Positions 42,321 through 51,678 are shown, numbered from the stretch's first letter. The stretch is DNA of 64,000 nt from an uncultured Kocuria sp. (GCF_947500125.1 NZ_CANMRA010000004.1:124001-188000); one strand, 5' to 3'. The notes: a model not told the origin generated them from the sequence alone. A program made the numbers and translations.

Positions 42321-43213
42321 AAGTCGGCCGGCTCGCCGGGGGCGGTGGGCACGGGGGTGGTCTCGGTGCCGCGGACCAGCAGACCCGTCCTGCCCTCCCC
42401 GGGACCCAGGAGGTCGAAGGGTCCCGGGCTGTCGTCGTGGCCGGGAACGAGGAAGGCTCCGTCCGAGCCGAGCACCCGGGTCCGCGGACCCGGCGCCCCG
42501 ACCAGGCTCCCGGCCCACAGGTGGCTGATCGTGCCCGAGGCGTGGTCCAGGGCGAGGAAGACGTCGTCCTCGGTGGGCGTCGTCAGGGCGCGCAGCTCGG
42601 CCCGCACCGCCGCCACCGGCCCGAACAGCTGGATCGCCGCGTCCACCAGGTGCGGCCCGAGATCGAGCAGCAGCCCGCCGCCCTGGCCGACCGCGTTCTC
42701 CCGCCAGCGGTCCTTGGGCACCGGGCGCCACCGCTCCCAGCGGCGCTCGAACCGGTGCACGTCCCCGAGGAGCCCCTCGGCGAGCACACGGGCCAGGGTC
42801 AGCTGCTCGCTGTCCCAGCGCCGGTTGTGGAAGACCGTCAGCGGGGTCCCCGTCGCCTCGGCGCGGCGGACCACGGCCGTGGCGCCCTCGTGGTCCATGG
42901 CCAGCGGCTTGTCGACCACCACGGGGATCCCCGCCTCCAGGCCGGCCAGCGCGTGCTCCACGTGCAGCCCGGTGGGGGAGGCGATGACCAGCACATCGGG
43001 CCTCGAGCCCGCCAGCAGACCGGCCAGGTCCCGGTGCACCTGCACTCCGGGCCAGTCGGCGCCCGCTCGGTCGGCACGCTCCGGGTTACCGGTGACCACG
43101 TCGGTGACCCGGCCACCGGCCTGCCGCAGCAGCTCCCCGTGGAAGTCGCGTCCTGCCATGCCGTAGCCGACCAGTCCGGCGGTGATCGCCCGCCCTGCAC
43201 CCTGTTCCGTCAT
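42179..43213 (-). CDS. Gfo/Idh/MocA-family oxidoreductase
   Basis: The 344-aa NAD(P)-dependent enzyme has the Rossmann start AGLVGYGMAGRDFHGELL, DVLVIASPTGLHVEHALAGLEAGIPVVVDKPLA with the conserved EKP-type Lys (here DKP), and the catalytic-domain segment GGGLLLDLGPHLVDAAIQLFGPV. It resembles scyllo-inositol or sugar dehydrogenases of the family. The substrate cannot be named. Its 3' end overlaps the convergent esterase frame by 142 bp; codon use and conservation favour this gene in the shared part. Confidence 0.92.
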   Translation of the reverse strand: MTEQGAGRAITAGLVGYGMAGRDFHGELLRQAGGRVTDVVTGNPERADRAGADWPGVQVHRDLAGLLAGSRPDVLVIASPTGLHVEHALAGLEAGIPVVVDKPLAMDHEGATAVVRRAEATGTPLTVFHNRRWDSEQLTLARVLAEGLLGDVHRFERRWERWRPVPKDRWRENAVGQGGGLLLDLGPHLVDAAIQLFGPVAAVRAELRALTTPTEDDVFLALDHASGTISHLWAGSLVGAPGPRTRVLGSDGAFLVPGHDDSPGPFDLLGPGEGRTGLLVRGTETTPVPTAPGEPADFYRAVARWLLEDGEAPVDPRDAVAVAAALDAARRSARTGAQEVPAGS

Positions 43214-43254
43214 GCGGTCACGATAGCCGCTCGGCGCGGGACCCGGCTGTGCCG

Positions 43255-44502
43255 CTACGGTTCCGGCGGGCCCGCGAGCTCGTCGTCGACGTAGCGGGGC
43301 GCGGCCGCGACGCCGCCGGCGACGACGAGGAGCACCGCGGTGCCCATCAGCAGCAGCAGGGGCGCGGTCCAGCTGCCGGTGGCCTCGCGCAGGGCGCCGA
43401 CGGCGAAGGGGCCGGCCGCCGCGAGCAGGTAGCCCACCGGCTGGGTGAACCCGGACAGCTGCGCGGTGACCCGGGGGTCCCGGGAGCGGGCCGTGAGCAG
43501 GGCCAGGGCGGTGGGGAAGGCGAAGCTGCCCACCCCCAGCAGCAGGGCCCAGGCCCAGGGCACGGCGGCGGGTGCCAGCAGCAGCCCGAGATAGCCCGCG
43601 ACCATGCACGCGCCCAGGCCCACGATCCACCGTCTCAGGTGGGGCGAGCGGGCCACGAGGACGGGCATGAGCAGCCCTCCCGGAATGCCCATGGCGGCGA
43701 TGAGGGCGGCCATCAGTCCCGCCTGCGCCTGCTCCAGGCCGCCGTCGCGGTAGATCTGGGCCACCCAGCCGAACTGGACGTAGGCGTGCATCGACTGGAT
43801 GCCGAAGTAGACGCACAGCGCCACGGCGGTGCGGGAGCGCAGGATCGAGGAGCCGCGTCCGGCGCGCAGCGCCCGGCCCGGGGCCGTGGCGGGCTCGCGC
43901 CGGTCGCGGACGGTGACGAGCGCCCACGGGACGACGGCGACCATGGCCACGAGGCCCCACAGGCCCAGTGCGGACCGCCATCCGCCCGGTCCGTGCGCGG
44001 CCAGCGGCCCGGCCGCCAGCAGGGGCAGCGTGGCGCCGACGGCCAGACCGGTCGTGTAGAGGGAGTTCAGTGCCGCCGTGCGCCCGCCCCCGTGGCGCTT
44101 GACGAAGGCCGGCACCAGGATGTTCCCGACGGCCATGCCCGCGAAGCCCAGCACGGACAGGCCCAGGAACACCGGCACCGATCCGGTGACCGACCGGGCC
44201 AGCAGCCCGACGGCGACCAGGGCGAGACCGGCGGTGACGGCACCGCTGATCCCGGTCCTGCGGGACAGCGCGGCCGCGCACGCCCCCGCCGCGGCGAACG
44301 TGAGCCCGGGCAGGGCGGTCAGCACCCCGGCCATCGTGGGGCTCAGCCCCAGCCCCTGCTGCACCTCGGCGAGGACGGGCCCCACCGAGGTGGCCCCCGG
44401 ACGGAGGTTGACGGCCACGGCCACTACCGCGAGCACGACCAGCCACGCCGGCACACGGGGCGGGGAGGGGGAACGGTCGGGGGGCGGGGTGGACTGGCGC
44501 AC
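43255..44502 (-). CDS. MFS transporter, CynX/NimT type
   Basis: The 415-aa membrane protein has 12 predicted helices. AVNLRPGATSVGPVLAEVQQGLGLSPTMAGVLTALPGLTFA is the signature start of the cyanate/2-nitroimidazole-type MFS group. SMHAYVQFGWVAQIYRDGGLEQAQAG and SGFTQPVGYLLAAAGPFAVGALRE also fit. The substrate is unknown. The GTG start has no obvious ribosome site. It is divergent from an AraC regulator 271 bp away, which may control it. Confidence 0.9.
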   Translation of the reverse strand: MRQSTPPPDRSPSPPRVPAWLVVLAVVAVAVNLRPGATSVGPVLAEVQQGLGLSPTMAGVLTALPGLTFAAAGACAAALSRRTGISGAVTAGLALVAVGLLARSVTGSVPVFLGLSVLGFAGMAVGNILVPAFVKRHGGGRTAALNSLYTTGLAVGATLPLLAAGPLAAHGPGGWRSALGLWGLVAMVAVVPWALVTVRDRREPATAPGRALRAGRGSSILRSRTAVALCVYFGIQSMHAYVQFGWVAQIYRDGGLEQAQAGLMAALIAAMGIPGGLLMPVLVARSPHLRRWIVGLGACMVAGYLGLLLAPAAVPWAWALLLGVGSFAFPTALALLTARSRDPRVTAQLSGFTQPVGYLLAAAGPFAVGALREATGSWTAPLLLLMGTAVLLVVAGGVAAAPRYVDDELAGPPEP

Positions 44503-44773
44503 CGGCTCGTTCTATCACGACGTGCGACGGCACGGAGGTGCGGGGAGGACAGGACAGCTCTCGGGACGCCCGGTCCCCGCCGGACGCGGGGGTGCCCCGG
44601 CGCCGCCTCGATCCGCGCCGGCACCCGCGCTGCCTCGATGCGTGCCGCCGGGACGGGGCGCCCTCGGGATGCATGGGGTCACAATGGTGCGGGTTCTCCG
44701 GCGGGTCCGGAGAATGGAGACTCGGAGCAGGGCCCCCGTGGGGCGGGTCCTGGACGGAAGGCGGTGCTGGCAC

Positions 44774-45721
44774 ATGGGTGAGGTGTTCCGCCACGAGCTC
44801 ATCGTCTCGGACCCGGAGGTGCTGCCCGCTCTCGGCGAGCGGACCGGCATGCGTTTCGGCTACAGCTCCGCCGATCCCGGATTCTCCTACCGGCTGTCGC
44901 GGGCCGGGGACGAGCAGCTCGCGGTGTCCTCGGTGCACGTGGGCGGAACGATGTCCTTGTGGGGGGACACCGAGGTGTTCACGGTGGCCCACGTGCGGGG
45001 GATCCGGTACGACTGGCAGATCCGTGCGGAGACCGGTACCGCGGCAGCGGGCTCATCGGTGCTGTTCCGCCCCGACCACCCCTCCTTGGTGGTCGCGCAG
45101 GACGTGGACGTGACCATGGCGCATCTGCCCGTGCCGCTGGTGCAGGCCACGGCCGACACCGTCTACGGCGCCGAGACCCCGGTGGGCTTCACTGCTTCCG
45201 CACCGGTCAGCGCCCGGCTCGGCGAGTACTGGTCGGGCCTGGTGCGCCTCGGTGCCGAGGTGCTGGGAACACCGGCCTTCGACGAACCCATGGTGCGCGC
45301 CGACCTCACCCGTCGCCTGGCCGTGGGCCTGCTCGAGTGCTTCCCTCTGCTCGGGGACCGCGAGGAGCGGTACCTGTCCATGGAGGCCCAGGCCCACCGC
45401 TACCGGGTCGCGGCCCAGTTCTTCGACGACCACGCCTCCGACCCGATCACCGTGGAGGACGCCGCCCGCGCCGCCCGGACGACCACGAAGAACCTGGTGC
45501 AGGCGTTCCGCGCCAACCATCCCCTGGCGCTGACCCCGGCCCAGTACCTGCGCCGGACGCGGATGGACGCCGCCCACCGCGACCTCCAGGACGGTGACCC
45601 GGCTCGCGGGGACACGGTGAAGGGGATCGCCGCCCGCTGGGGCTTCACCCATCCGGGGCGCTTCGCACAGTACTACCGGCAGCTCTACGGAACGACACCG
45701 AGCCGGACCCTGGACCGCTGA
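44774..45721 (+). CDS. AraC-family transcriptional regulator
   Basis: The protein (315 aa from ATG 44774) has an N-terminal AraC-binding-like sensor domain (about 1-200; e.g. FGYSSADPGFSYRLSRAGD and VLFRPDHPSLVVAQDVDVTMAHLP). A C-terminal AraC helix-turn-helix pair follows: ITVEDAARAARTTTKNLVQAFRANHPLALTPAQYLRRTRMDAAHRDL, then VKGIAARWGFTHPGRFAQYYRQLYGTTPSRTL. The frame opens well upstream; an ATG at 44714 is possible but crowds its ribosome site. The divergent MFS gene is the natural target candidate. Confidence 0.88.
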   Translation: MGEVFRHELIVSDPEVLPALGERTGMRFGYSSADPGFSYRLSRAGDEQLAVSSVHVGGTMSLWGDTEVFTVAHVRGIRYDWQIRAETGTAAAGSSVLFRPDHPSLVVAQDVDVTMAHLPVPLVQATADTVYGAETPVGFTASAPVSARLGEYWSGLVRLGAEVLGTPAFDEPMVRADLTRRLAVGLLECFPLLGDREERYLSMEAQAHRYRVAAQFFDDHASDPITVEDAARAARTTTKNLVQAFRANHPLALTPAQYLRRTRMDAAHRDLQDGDPARGDTVKGIAARWGFTHPGRFAQYYRQLYGTTPSRTLDR

Positions 45722-46141
45722 GGACCGCAGCCGGGCCGGGGCCGGCAGCGTCGTCGAGGTGCAACGAGCGGTGGCCGCAGCGGCGCAGGACCCATCGCAC
45801 CAGCTGCTCGGAGGCGGCACCGAACGTCGTCGCGGCGGTGCGCCGCCCGCGCTGCAACCGGCACACCGCGGCGACCCGATCGGTGCGGACGGACGCGGGG
45901 ACCGAGGGCGCTGGGTCCCTCATCCACCCCCGGCGCACGAACCACCTGAGGGACCCAGGCATCGGGCACTGGCCCGGGCGCCTGACGTGGTGTGGATCCT
46001 CGTGGCGGCGGCCCGGCCTCACCAGAGAGCCGGCCGGCGGCTTCGCACCCGTCAGCATCTCGTCGGTCCGCCGTCAGGTGCCCGGAGTGGCGCCCTCCGG
46101 CTCAGCGGCGGTCGCACGGAGGGTGGGGCGGGGGTGAGAAC
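45722..46141. other. 420-bp gap without a supported gene
   Basis: Several short frames cross this region on both strands, but none shows a recognisable domain, a good ribosome site or a consistent codon pattern. No tRNA, strong hairpin or operator was seen. It lies at the border between the esterase-AraC block and the lipoprotein/metal block. Confidence 0.5.
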
Positions 46142-46927
46142 TCAGCCCGATCCGGGGGAGCTCTTGGCCTGCACGGTGTGGGTGAGAGTCATCAGCAGCA
46201 GCCCGCCGACGAGGTTCCCGGCGACCGCCAGGGCGAAGTTCTGTCCCAGGTCCCCGACGGTGACGGCGGCGCCGAGCCAGATCCCGAAGAGCAGGTGCAG
46301 GGCGGAGACGACCACGTGGTCGAAGGGACCCAGAGCCAGGAAGACCCCGACCAGGTAGGCCAGCACGATGCGGGCGGTGGCCGAGTCGGCGGCGTGCAGC
46401 AGGTAGGAGAGCAGGGTCAGCAGCGTGCCTGCGGCGATGGCGCGGGCGAAGGTCGCCCACCCGCTCTTGGCCGCGATCTCCTCGGCGACCGACACGAGGA
46501 CCTCGTGGGCCCCGGCCGGCAGCGCACCCTCGACGGTGAAGATCGCAGCCATGACCGTCCCGCCCACCAGATTGAGCACCAGCACCAGGAGCCACAGCCG
46601 TCCCAGCCGGAACCAGACCGAGGCCCCCTGTTGGTCGATGGCCGCGGCGACGGGATCGAAGAAGTTCTCGGTGAACAGCTCGGACCGGCCGATCACGAGG
46701 AAGACCACTCCGGTGCCGAAGGCCAGGGCCCCGGCGAGCTTGCCCGGGCCGGGGCCGAAACCGGGGGCGATCAGCTCCTCGGCCATGGACAGGGCGACGA
46801 TGCCGAAGACGATAGTGACCCCGGCGATGAACCCGGTGGGGGCCTGCTCCAGGGGCGGCATGGACAGCCGTCGCGCCCCCTCGTCCTTGGCGCGGTCGTA
46901 GATCTCGTCCGGGTCCGGTGCGCTCAT
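46142..46927 (-). CDS. Formate/nitrite-transporter-family protein
   Basis: The 261-aa membrane protein has six predicted helices and belongs to the FNT channel family. It is closer to the YfdC-like branch than to FocA/NirC, judging by IYDRAKDEGARRLSMPPLEQAPTGFIAGVTIVFG at the start and FGTGVVFLVIGRSELFTENFF. LALGPFDHVVVSALHLLFGIWLGA near the C-terminal helices is characteristic. The ion is not certain. ATG 46927 was chosen over a GTG three codons earlier. It stands alone between unassigned gaps. Confidence 0.9.
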   Translation of the reverse strand: MSAPDPDEIYDRAKDEGARRLSMPPLEQAPTGFIAGVTIVFGIVALSMAEELIAPGFGPGPGKLAGALAFGTGVVFLVIGRSELFTENFFDPVAAAIDQQGASVWFRLGRLWLLVLVLNLVGGTVMAAIFTVEGALPAGAHEVLVSVAEEIAAKSGWATFARAIAAGTLLTLLSYLLHAADSATARIVLAYLVGVFLALGPFDHVVVSALHLLFGIWLGAAVTVGDLGQNFALAVAGNLVGGLLLMTLTHTVQAKSSPGSG

Positions 46928-47176
46928 GCCCCACACCTACTCCGCCGGCGGTCCAGGAGCAATCAGCCCTCTCGCCGCTCTTCGGCGGATCGATGAATCG
47001 GTCGGAGCCCTCACGAGGCCCAGAACGATTCCTGTCCTCCCCCTCCGTACTGGGACCGGCCGGATGACGAGGGCGGGCTGGGTCCCCTCCACCCGCCGAG
47101 CAGGGAGCCGCGCGAGCAGCTCTGCTCTGCACCAGGGAGCGGGGTTCTGCGAGCGGTCTGCCCGTAGGGTGGGCGG

Positions 47177-48661
47177 ATGGACATCGCCCAGTGGCTGTGG
47201 AGCACCGTCCCGCCGTGGGCGGGGGCCGCGGTCTTCGCCGTGGACCTGCTCATCCGTCTCGTGGCGCTGGGCACGATCCCGCACAACCGGCGTCCCTCGG
47301 CGGCCTGGGGTTGGTTGCTGGTGATCTTCTTCTTCCCCATTCTGGGCGGGCTGGTGTTCCTGCTCCTGGGCCGGGCGGACCTGCCCGAGGGCCGCAAGGC
47401 CAAGCAGCGCGAGGCGGCGGCGCTGGTCGATGTACACGGCCCGGGCACCGGCGCCCAGGAGGTTCAGGCGATGCCGGACTGGCTGGCCGAGACGGTGCGG
47501 CTGAACCAGCACAACGGGGCGTTCCCCGTGGCCGGGGGTCACCGGATCGAGGTGCTCGACGACTACGACATCTCGCTGGCCGCGATGGCCGAGGCGATCC
47601 GGAGCGCCGAGCACTACGTGCACTTCGAGTTCTACATCGCCGTGGCCGATGACACGACCGAGCCGGTGGTCGCGGCCCTGGAGGAGGCCCACGCTCGTGG
47701 AGTGACGGTGCGGGTGCTCATCGACCACCTCGGCTCGGCCGGGTACCCCGGGTACAAGGACCTCGTGCGCCGGTTGGAGGCGGCGGGGATGGACTGGCGG
47801 CGGATGCTGCCGGTGCGGCCCTGGCGCGGGGAGTACCAGCGGCCGGACCTGCGCAACCACCGCAAGATCCTCGTGGTCGACGGGGTCGTGGCGTTCACCG
47901 GGTCTCAGAACGTCATCGACCGCAGCTACAACAAGAAGAAGAACCGGAAGCAGGGCCTGCAGTGGATCGGGATGACGGTCCGTCTCCACGGCCCGGCCGT
48001 GGGGCACCTGGACGCGCTGTTCGCCACGGACTGGTACTGCGAGACGGATGACCTGGTTCTGGGCGCGGACCAGGCCCCGGCTGGCGGCCGGGGCGAGAAT
48101 TCTCCCGGGAAGCTGGTCTGTCAGGTGCTGCCGTCGGGGCCGGGGCTGGGCCAGGAGTCCAACCAGCAGCTGTTCAACCACCTCTTCGCCTCCGCGCGGG
48201 AGCGGATCACCGTGTGCAGCCCCTACTTCGTGCCCGACGACTCGATGTACAACACCCTGCGCACCGCGGTGGGCCGGGGCGTGGAGGTGCACCTGTACAT
48301 GGGTGAGACCTCCAACCACGCCCTCACCCACCACGCCCAGCGCTCCTTCTACGAGATGCTCATCCGCGACGGGATCCGGATCTTCCTCTACCGGGCGCCT
48401 TACGTGCTGCACTCGAAGTTCGTGCTCATCGACGACGACGCCGCGGTGGTCGGTTCCTCCAACATGGACATCCGCTCCTTCGTGCTCGACCACGAGGTCA
48501 ACCTCCTGGTCGTCGACCAGGACTTCGTGAGCTGTCTGGACGAACTCGTGGACGACTACCGACAGCACAGCCACGAACTGGAGCTCGCGGACTGGCTGGC
48601 TCGGCCCTGGTACCAGAAGTACCTCGACAACACCGCCCGCCTCACCTCCGCCCTCCAGTGA
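47177..48661 (+). CDS. cls: Cardiolipin synthase (phospholipase D family)
   Basis: The 494-aa membrane-bound enzyme joins phosphatidyl groups to make cardiolipin. Two N-terminal helices (about 14-34 and 43-65, the second WGWLLVIFFFPILGGLVFLLLG) precede two PLD domains. The HKD motifs are NHRKILVVDG in the first and HSKFVLIDD in the second, each with the expected trailing Asp and GS (AFTGSQN, VVGSSNMD). Length and order match bacterial ClsA. Confidence 0.95.
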   Translation: MDIAQWLWSTVPPWAGAAVFAVDLLIRLVALGTIPHNRRPSAAWGWLLVIFFFPILGGLVFLLLGRADLPEGRKAKQREAAALVDVHGPGTGAQEVQAMPDWLAETVRLNQHNGAFPVAGGHRIEVLDDYDISLAAMAEAIRSAEHYVHFEFYIAVADDTTEPVVAALEEAHARGVTVRVLIDHLGSAGYPGYKDLVRRLEAAGMDWRRMLPVRPWRGEYQRPDLRNHRKILVVDGVVAFTGSQNVIDRSYNKKKNRKQGLQWIGMTVRLHGPAVGHLDALFATDWYCETDDLVLGADQAPAGGRGENSPGKLVCQVLPSGPGLGQESNQQLFNHLFASARERITVCSPYFVPDDSMYNTLRTAVGRGVEVHLYMGETSNHALTHHAQRSFYEMLIRDGIRIFLYRAPYVLHSKFVLIDDDAAVVGSSNMDIRSFVLDHEVNLLVVDQDFVSCLDELVDDYRQHSHELELADWLARPWYQKYLDNTARLTSALQ

Positions 48662-48845
48662 GCAGGAGTGTCCACCCCGTTCGGACGGTGGACGGAAGAC
48701 GGGCGTGGAGCGTTTGACGAGCTCGCGTCCACACGATGCCCAGGGCATCGTGATGCCCGTGTGACCCCATTCGGAGGAATGGAGAAGACCGGGCTTCTAC
48801 GGTGGAAAGGTCAGTAGCGAACGATCCGATCGAACGGAGAACATC

Positions 48846-49268
48846 ATGTTGACCAGCTCGAAGAAGAAGTTCGCCCTGCCGGCAGCGGCTGCTTTCGCCT
48901 CCGCGCTGATGGTCGGCTGCGCCGAGGAGACCCCGGTCCAGGAGGCCCAGGAGGGGGATGCCTCCGCCCAGGCGGCGATCCTCAACGAGACGGTCACGAT
49001 GCAGAACGAGGTCACCGAGATCGTGGGCCCGAACCTGTTCACCGTCGGTGAGGACGACACCCCGGTCGTGGGGGGCGACGCCGCCGACCAGGACCTTCAG
49101 GACGGGGACATGGTCCAGGTCACCGGCACCGTCCGCCAGATCGTGGAGACCGACCTCGAGACCGACTGGGGAGTCGACTTCGAAGATGCCGAGACGTCCT
49201 ACCTCATCGAGCGCGAGCTCGACCTCGGCGTGGTCGCCGACGAGATCCAGGTCATCGAGGACAACTAG
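48846..49268 (+). CDS. Small lipoprotein A of a three-member paralog set
   Basis: The 140-aa protein has a signal peptide ending in the lipobox MVGC (Cys at about residue 25), a short acidic linker and a compact beta-rich domain. Its core, NETVTMQNEVTEIVGPNLFTV followed by GDMVQVTGTVRQIVETD, matches the lipoproteins at 49420-49830 and 51138-51647. A strand-turn-strand start and a GDxVxVTGTV strand suggest an OB-like barrel; this is inference. It is very acidic outside the lipobox. It has its own strong terminator. No enzyme motif is visible. Confidence 0.82.
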   Translation: MLTSSKKKFALPAAAAFASALMVGCAEETPVQEAQEGDASAQAAILNETVTMQNEVTEIVGPNLFTVGEDDTPVVGGDAADQDLQDGDMVQVTGTVRQIVETDLETDWGVDFEDAETSYLIERELDLGVVADEIQVIEDN

Positions 49269-49283
49269 ACCGTGGCCCCAGGA

Positions 49284-49328
49284 CGAGAGAAACCCTTCCC
49301 GCCGCTGCGGCGGGAAGGGTTTCTCTCG
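49284..49328. terminator. Perfect 21-bp terminator hairpin
   Basis: Arms 49284-49304 and 49308-49328 are fully complementary around a three-base loop, 16 bp after the lipoprotein A stop. It could serve both strands, including the convergent lipoprotein B. Confidence 0.9.
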
Positions 49329-49419
49329 TGGGATCCTGCCCTGCACCGGCCGCGGACCGAACAGAGGGCAGCTGCCGAGCGAGACCTTCTTGTCGGGGGT
49401 GGTCGAGTGGGGCGGGTGC

Positions 49420-49830
49420 CTACTCGACGACGGTGACGGTGGCCTCGGTGAGGTAGGGCTCGGACTCGCGGTTGACGAGGTGGTTGGCGGTCTCCTCGTC
49501 GGTGAGCCGCATCAGCCGGTCACGGTCGCCGGGTTCGCTGAACAGGTCGCCCGCCTCGACGGTGCCGGTGGCCTCGATCTCGTCGCCGGGGCGCAGGTCG
49601 GCGGGCATCTCGCGCACGAAGACCACCGTCTGCTCGTCGCCCATGGTCAGGAACTCCTCGCCGTAGATCCCCTCCACCTCGTTGGTGAGGGTGATCTCCT
49701 TCCCGACGAGTTCCTCGGTGGCGACCTCGGACTGGTCCAGCTGGGTCAGTCTCGTCTCGTCCTGGCATCCGGTCAGCAGCAGCGCCCCGGTCAGGCCAGC
49801 CGCGGCAAGGGTCAGGGTGCGGTGGGTCAT
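49420..49830 (-). CDS. Small lipoprotein B of the paralog set
   Basis: The 136-aa protein has a short signal peptide with lipobox LTGC (Cys about residue 22). The core GKEITLTNEVEGIYGEEFLTM and GDEIEATGTVEAGD aligns with lipoproteins A and C. Unlike A, it ends in a longer segment (NRESEPYLTEATVTVVE) that resembles the C-terminal PYLDQADL of C. GAGGAG precedes ATG 49830 by seven bases. It is convergent with A and divergent from the metallophosphoesterase. Function unknown. Confidence 0.82.
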   Translation of the reverse strand: MTHRTLTLAAAGLTGALLLTGCQDETRLTQLDQSEVATEELVGKEITLTNEVEGIYGEEFLTMGDEQTVVFVREMPADLRPGDEIEATGTVEAGDLFSEPGDRDRLMRLTDEETANHLVNRESEPYLTEATVTVVE

Positions 49831-50173
49831 CAGCGTGCTCCTCGGTGCTCCGGTGGCGGTTGTTCTGGGTGGCGGTTGTTCGGGTTGGCGTGTCGTCGGA
49901 CGGTGTCCTGCCACACTAGCCGCCGTTGCCGCCTCGGCAGGAGGGCCGGTCGAGCTCGCCGGCGGGACCGGTCGAGCGGGACCGAACGCCTCTCGCCGCA
50001 CGTCACGCCACCGCCGGGTCGTCCTTCCCTCCACCGGAGGCCGCAGCGCAGCAACCGATGGGGGCACGAAGGGGGACCGTTAGGGTGGAGGCGCACGAGG
50101 GGCGGCATCGACAGGCCGTTCGTCCACCGCCCAGCTGTCCTGTGCCGGCCGGGTGACCCACGAGAGGATTCCG

Positions 50174-51112
50174 ATGGCCCATCCAGCTGCCCGGGGCGAC
50201 GGCGCCCGGCCCGGCGGCCGCGGGCGCCGCCGTCTTCGCCGCGTCGGCACGGGTCTGGTGGCGGTCGTGATCGCCCTGGGCCTGCTCGTGGCCGGCTACG
50301 GGGTGGCGATCGAGCCTCGGTTGATCCTCGACGAACGGCGCATCGAGGCCCGTGTCCCGGGGCTGGGCCCGGACTGGGACGGGGCGCAGGTGATGGTGTT
50401 CTCCGATCTGCAGGTGGGGATGTGGTGGGACAACACCTCGATGATCGAGCGCGTGGTGGAGCGCACCGTGTCCGCACGACCGGAGGCGGTGCTGCTGCCC
50501 GGGGACTTCCTCTACCAGAGCGAGGCCAGCATCCAGGAACGGGTGAGCGACGTGACCCGGTTGCTGGAACCCCTGACCGCAGCCGAGATCCCGGTGTACG
50601 CGGTGATGGGCAACCACGACTACGCCGTCGAGGCCGTGGACGAGCTCACCGCGGCCTTCGAGGAGCACGGCATCGAGGTCCTGGCCAACGAGGCGGCTGT
50701 CGTGCCCGCCCCCGGCGGCGCCCCCGGACCGGGACTGTTCCTCGTGGGGGTGGGCCCGGCCGCGGTCGGGGAAGCGGACCCACGGGCAGCGTCCGACGAC
50801 GTCCCGGAGACGGCGCCACGGCTGGTGATGATGCACAACCCGACCACGTTCCCGGAGCTGGCCGCCGACACCGCGCCGATGGCAGTGGCAGGGCACACCC
50901 ACTGCGGCCAGATCGCCCTGCCCCTGCTGTCCCGGTGGTCCTATCTGGGACTGACCGAGGAGGAGGAGCTCGTGGCCGACGGCTTCGCCCCTGCCGGCTA
51001 CGGGGCCGAGGGCAACGAGATGTACGTGACCTGCGGGATCGGGTTCAGCCTGCTGCCGGTGCGGATCAACGCCCCGCCCCAGCTGCTCACCATCGAGCTG
51101 CACCCGGCCTGA
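50174..51112 (+). CDS. Membrane-anchored metallophosphoesterase
   Basis: The 312-aa protein has an Arg-rich head, one transmembrane anchor (about residues 26-46) and a calcineurin-like phosphoesterase domain facing outward. Metal-site motifs are SDLQ (Asp78), GD (Asp111), GNHD (Asn147, His148) and GHTHCGQ. The first motif is DxQ rather than the common DxH, so one metal ligand is changed to Gln80. It is closest to YkuE-like enzymes acting on phospholipid- or wall-linked phosphoesters. ATG 50174 follows GAGAGGA; an upstream GTG at 50153 has none. Confidence 0.88.
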   Translation: MAHPAARGDGARPGGRGRRRLRRVGTGLVAVVIALGLLVAGYGVAIEPRLILDERRIEARVPGLGPDWDGAQVMVFSDLQVGMWWDNTSMIERVVERTVSARPEAVLLPGDFLYQSEASIQERVSDVTRLLEPLTAAEIPVYAVMGNHDYAVEAVDELTAAFEEHGIEVLANEAAVVPAPGGAPGPGLFLVGVGPAAVGEADPRAASDDVPETAPRLVMMHNPTTFPELAADTAPMAVAGHTHCGQIALPLLSRWSYLGLTEEEELVADGFAPAGYGAEGNEMYVTCGIGFSLLPVRINAPPQLLTIELHPA

Positions 51113-51137
51113 ACCGGCCTGGTCACGGCCCGAGGAA

Positions 51138-51647
51138 CTATCCAGCCCCGAGGTCGGCCTGGTCCAGGTAGGGCTGGCCGATGTGGCGGTCGTAGAACCC
51201 GGCCTCGTTGTCCTGGTCGTCCTGATCGACCCGCGCCTGGAAGTTCGTCTGCACGGTGCCGGTGACCTCGACGACCGCGCCTTCCTCGGCGTCGGGGAAG
51301 GCGTACCGGGCGCTGACCAGCAGCGGGTCCAGGTCCGGGTTCCGGGGGTCGGTGAGAACCAGGGCGGAGCGGGAGGGGACCAGATCGGCGATCTCCCCGG
51401 TGAGGGTCACCTCCTGCCCGGCATAGGAGGAGACCTCCGTCCGGAACTCCTCGTCGTAGGGCCCGGTGTAGGCGTTGGCGGTCGCCGCACCCGGGGTCGG
51501 CTCCTGCTGGGTGGGGCTGGGTTCCGCCTCGGTGCCGGGTGCCGGGGAGTCGCCGGTGCCGCAGCCGGCGGTCATGGCGGCGGCCGTGGCCAGGGTCAGC
51601 ACGGTGGCCAGCTTCCGGAACTCGAGGGGGCGGTGGGTGGTGTTCAT
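51138..51647 (-). CDS. Small lipoprotein C of the paralog set
   Basis: The 169-aa protein has a signal peptide ending in TAGC (Cys about residue 29) and a Pro/Glu/Thr-rich linker of about 35 residues. The shared core follows: GQEVTLTGEIADLVPSRSALVL, then GAVVEVTGTVQTNFQARVDQDD. It ends with YDRHIGQPYLDQADLG. It is the longest of the three. It is the last gene of an apparent minus-strand operon with the DUF326 and DUF305 genes, which ties this lipoprotein family to metal handling by context only. AAGGA precedes the ATG. Confidence 0.82.
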   Translation of the reverse strand: MNTTHRPLEFRKLATVLTLATAAAMTAGCGTGDSPAPGTEAEPSPTQQEPTPGAATANAYTGPYDEEFRTEVSSYAGQEVTLTGEIADLVPSRSALVLTDPRNPDLDPLLVSARYAFPDAEEGAVVEVTGTVQTNFQARVDQDDQDNEAGFYDRHIGQPYLDQADLGAG

Positions 51648-51678
51648 GGTGGTCCTTCCCGTTGTCGAAGGGATGTGC

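Noticed and set aside
45645-46058. A 137-aa minus-strand frame in the gap after the AraC gene
   Set aside because: It overlaps the end of the AraC gene, is rich in Arg, Gly and Pro, and has no motif or start signal.
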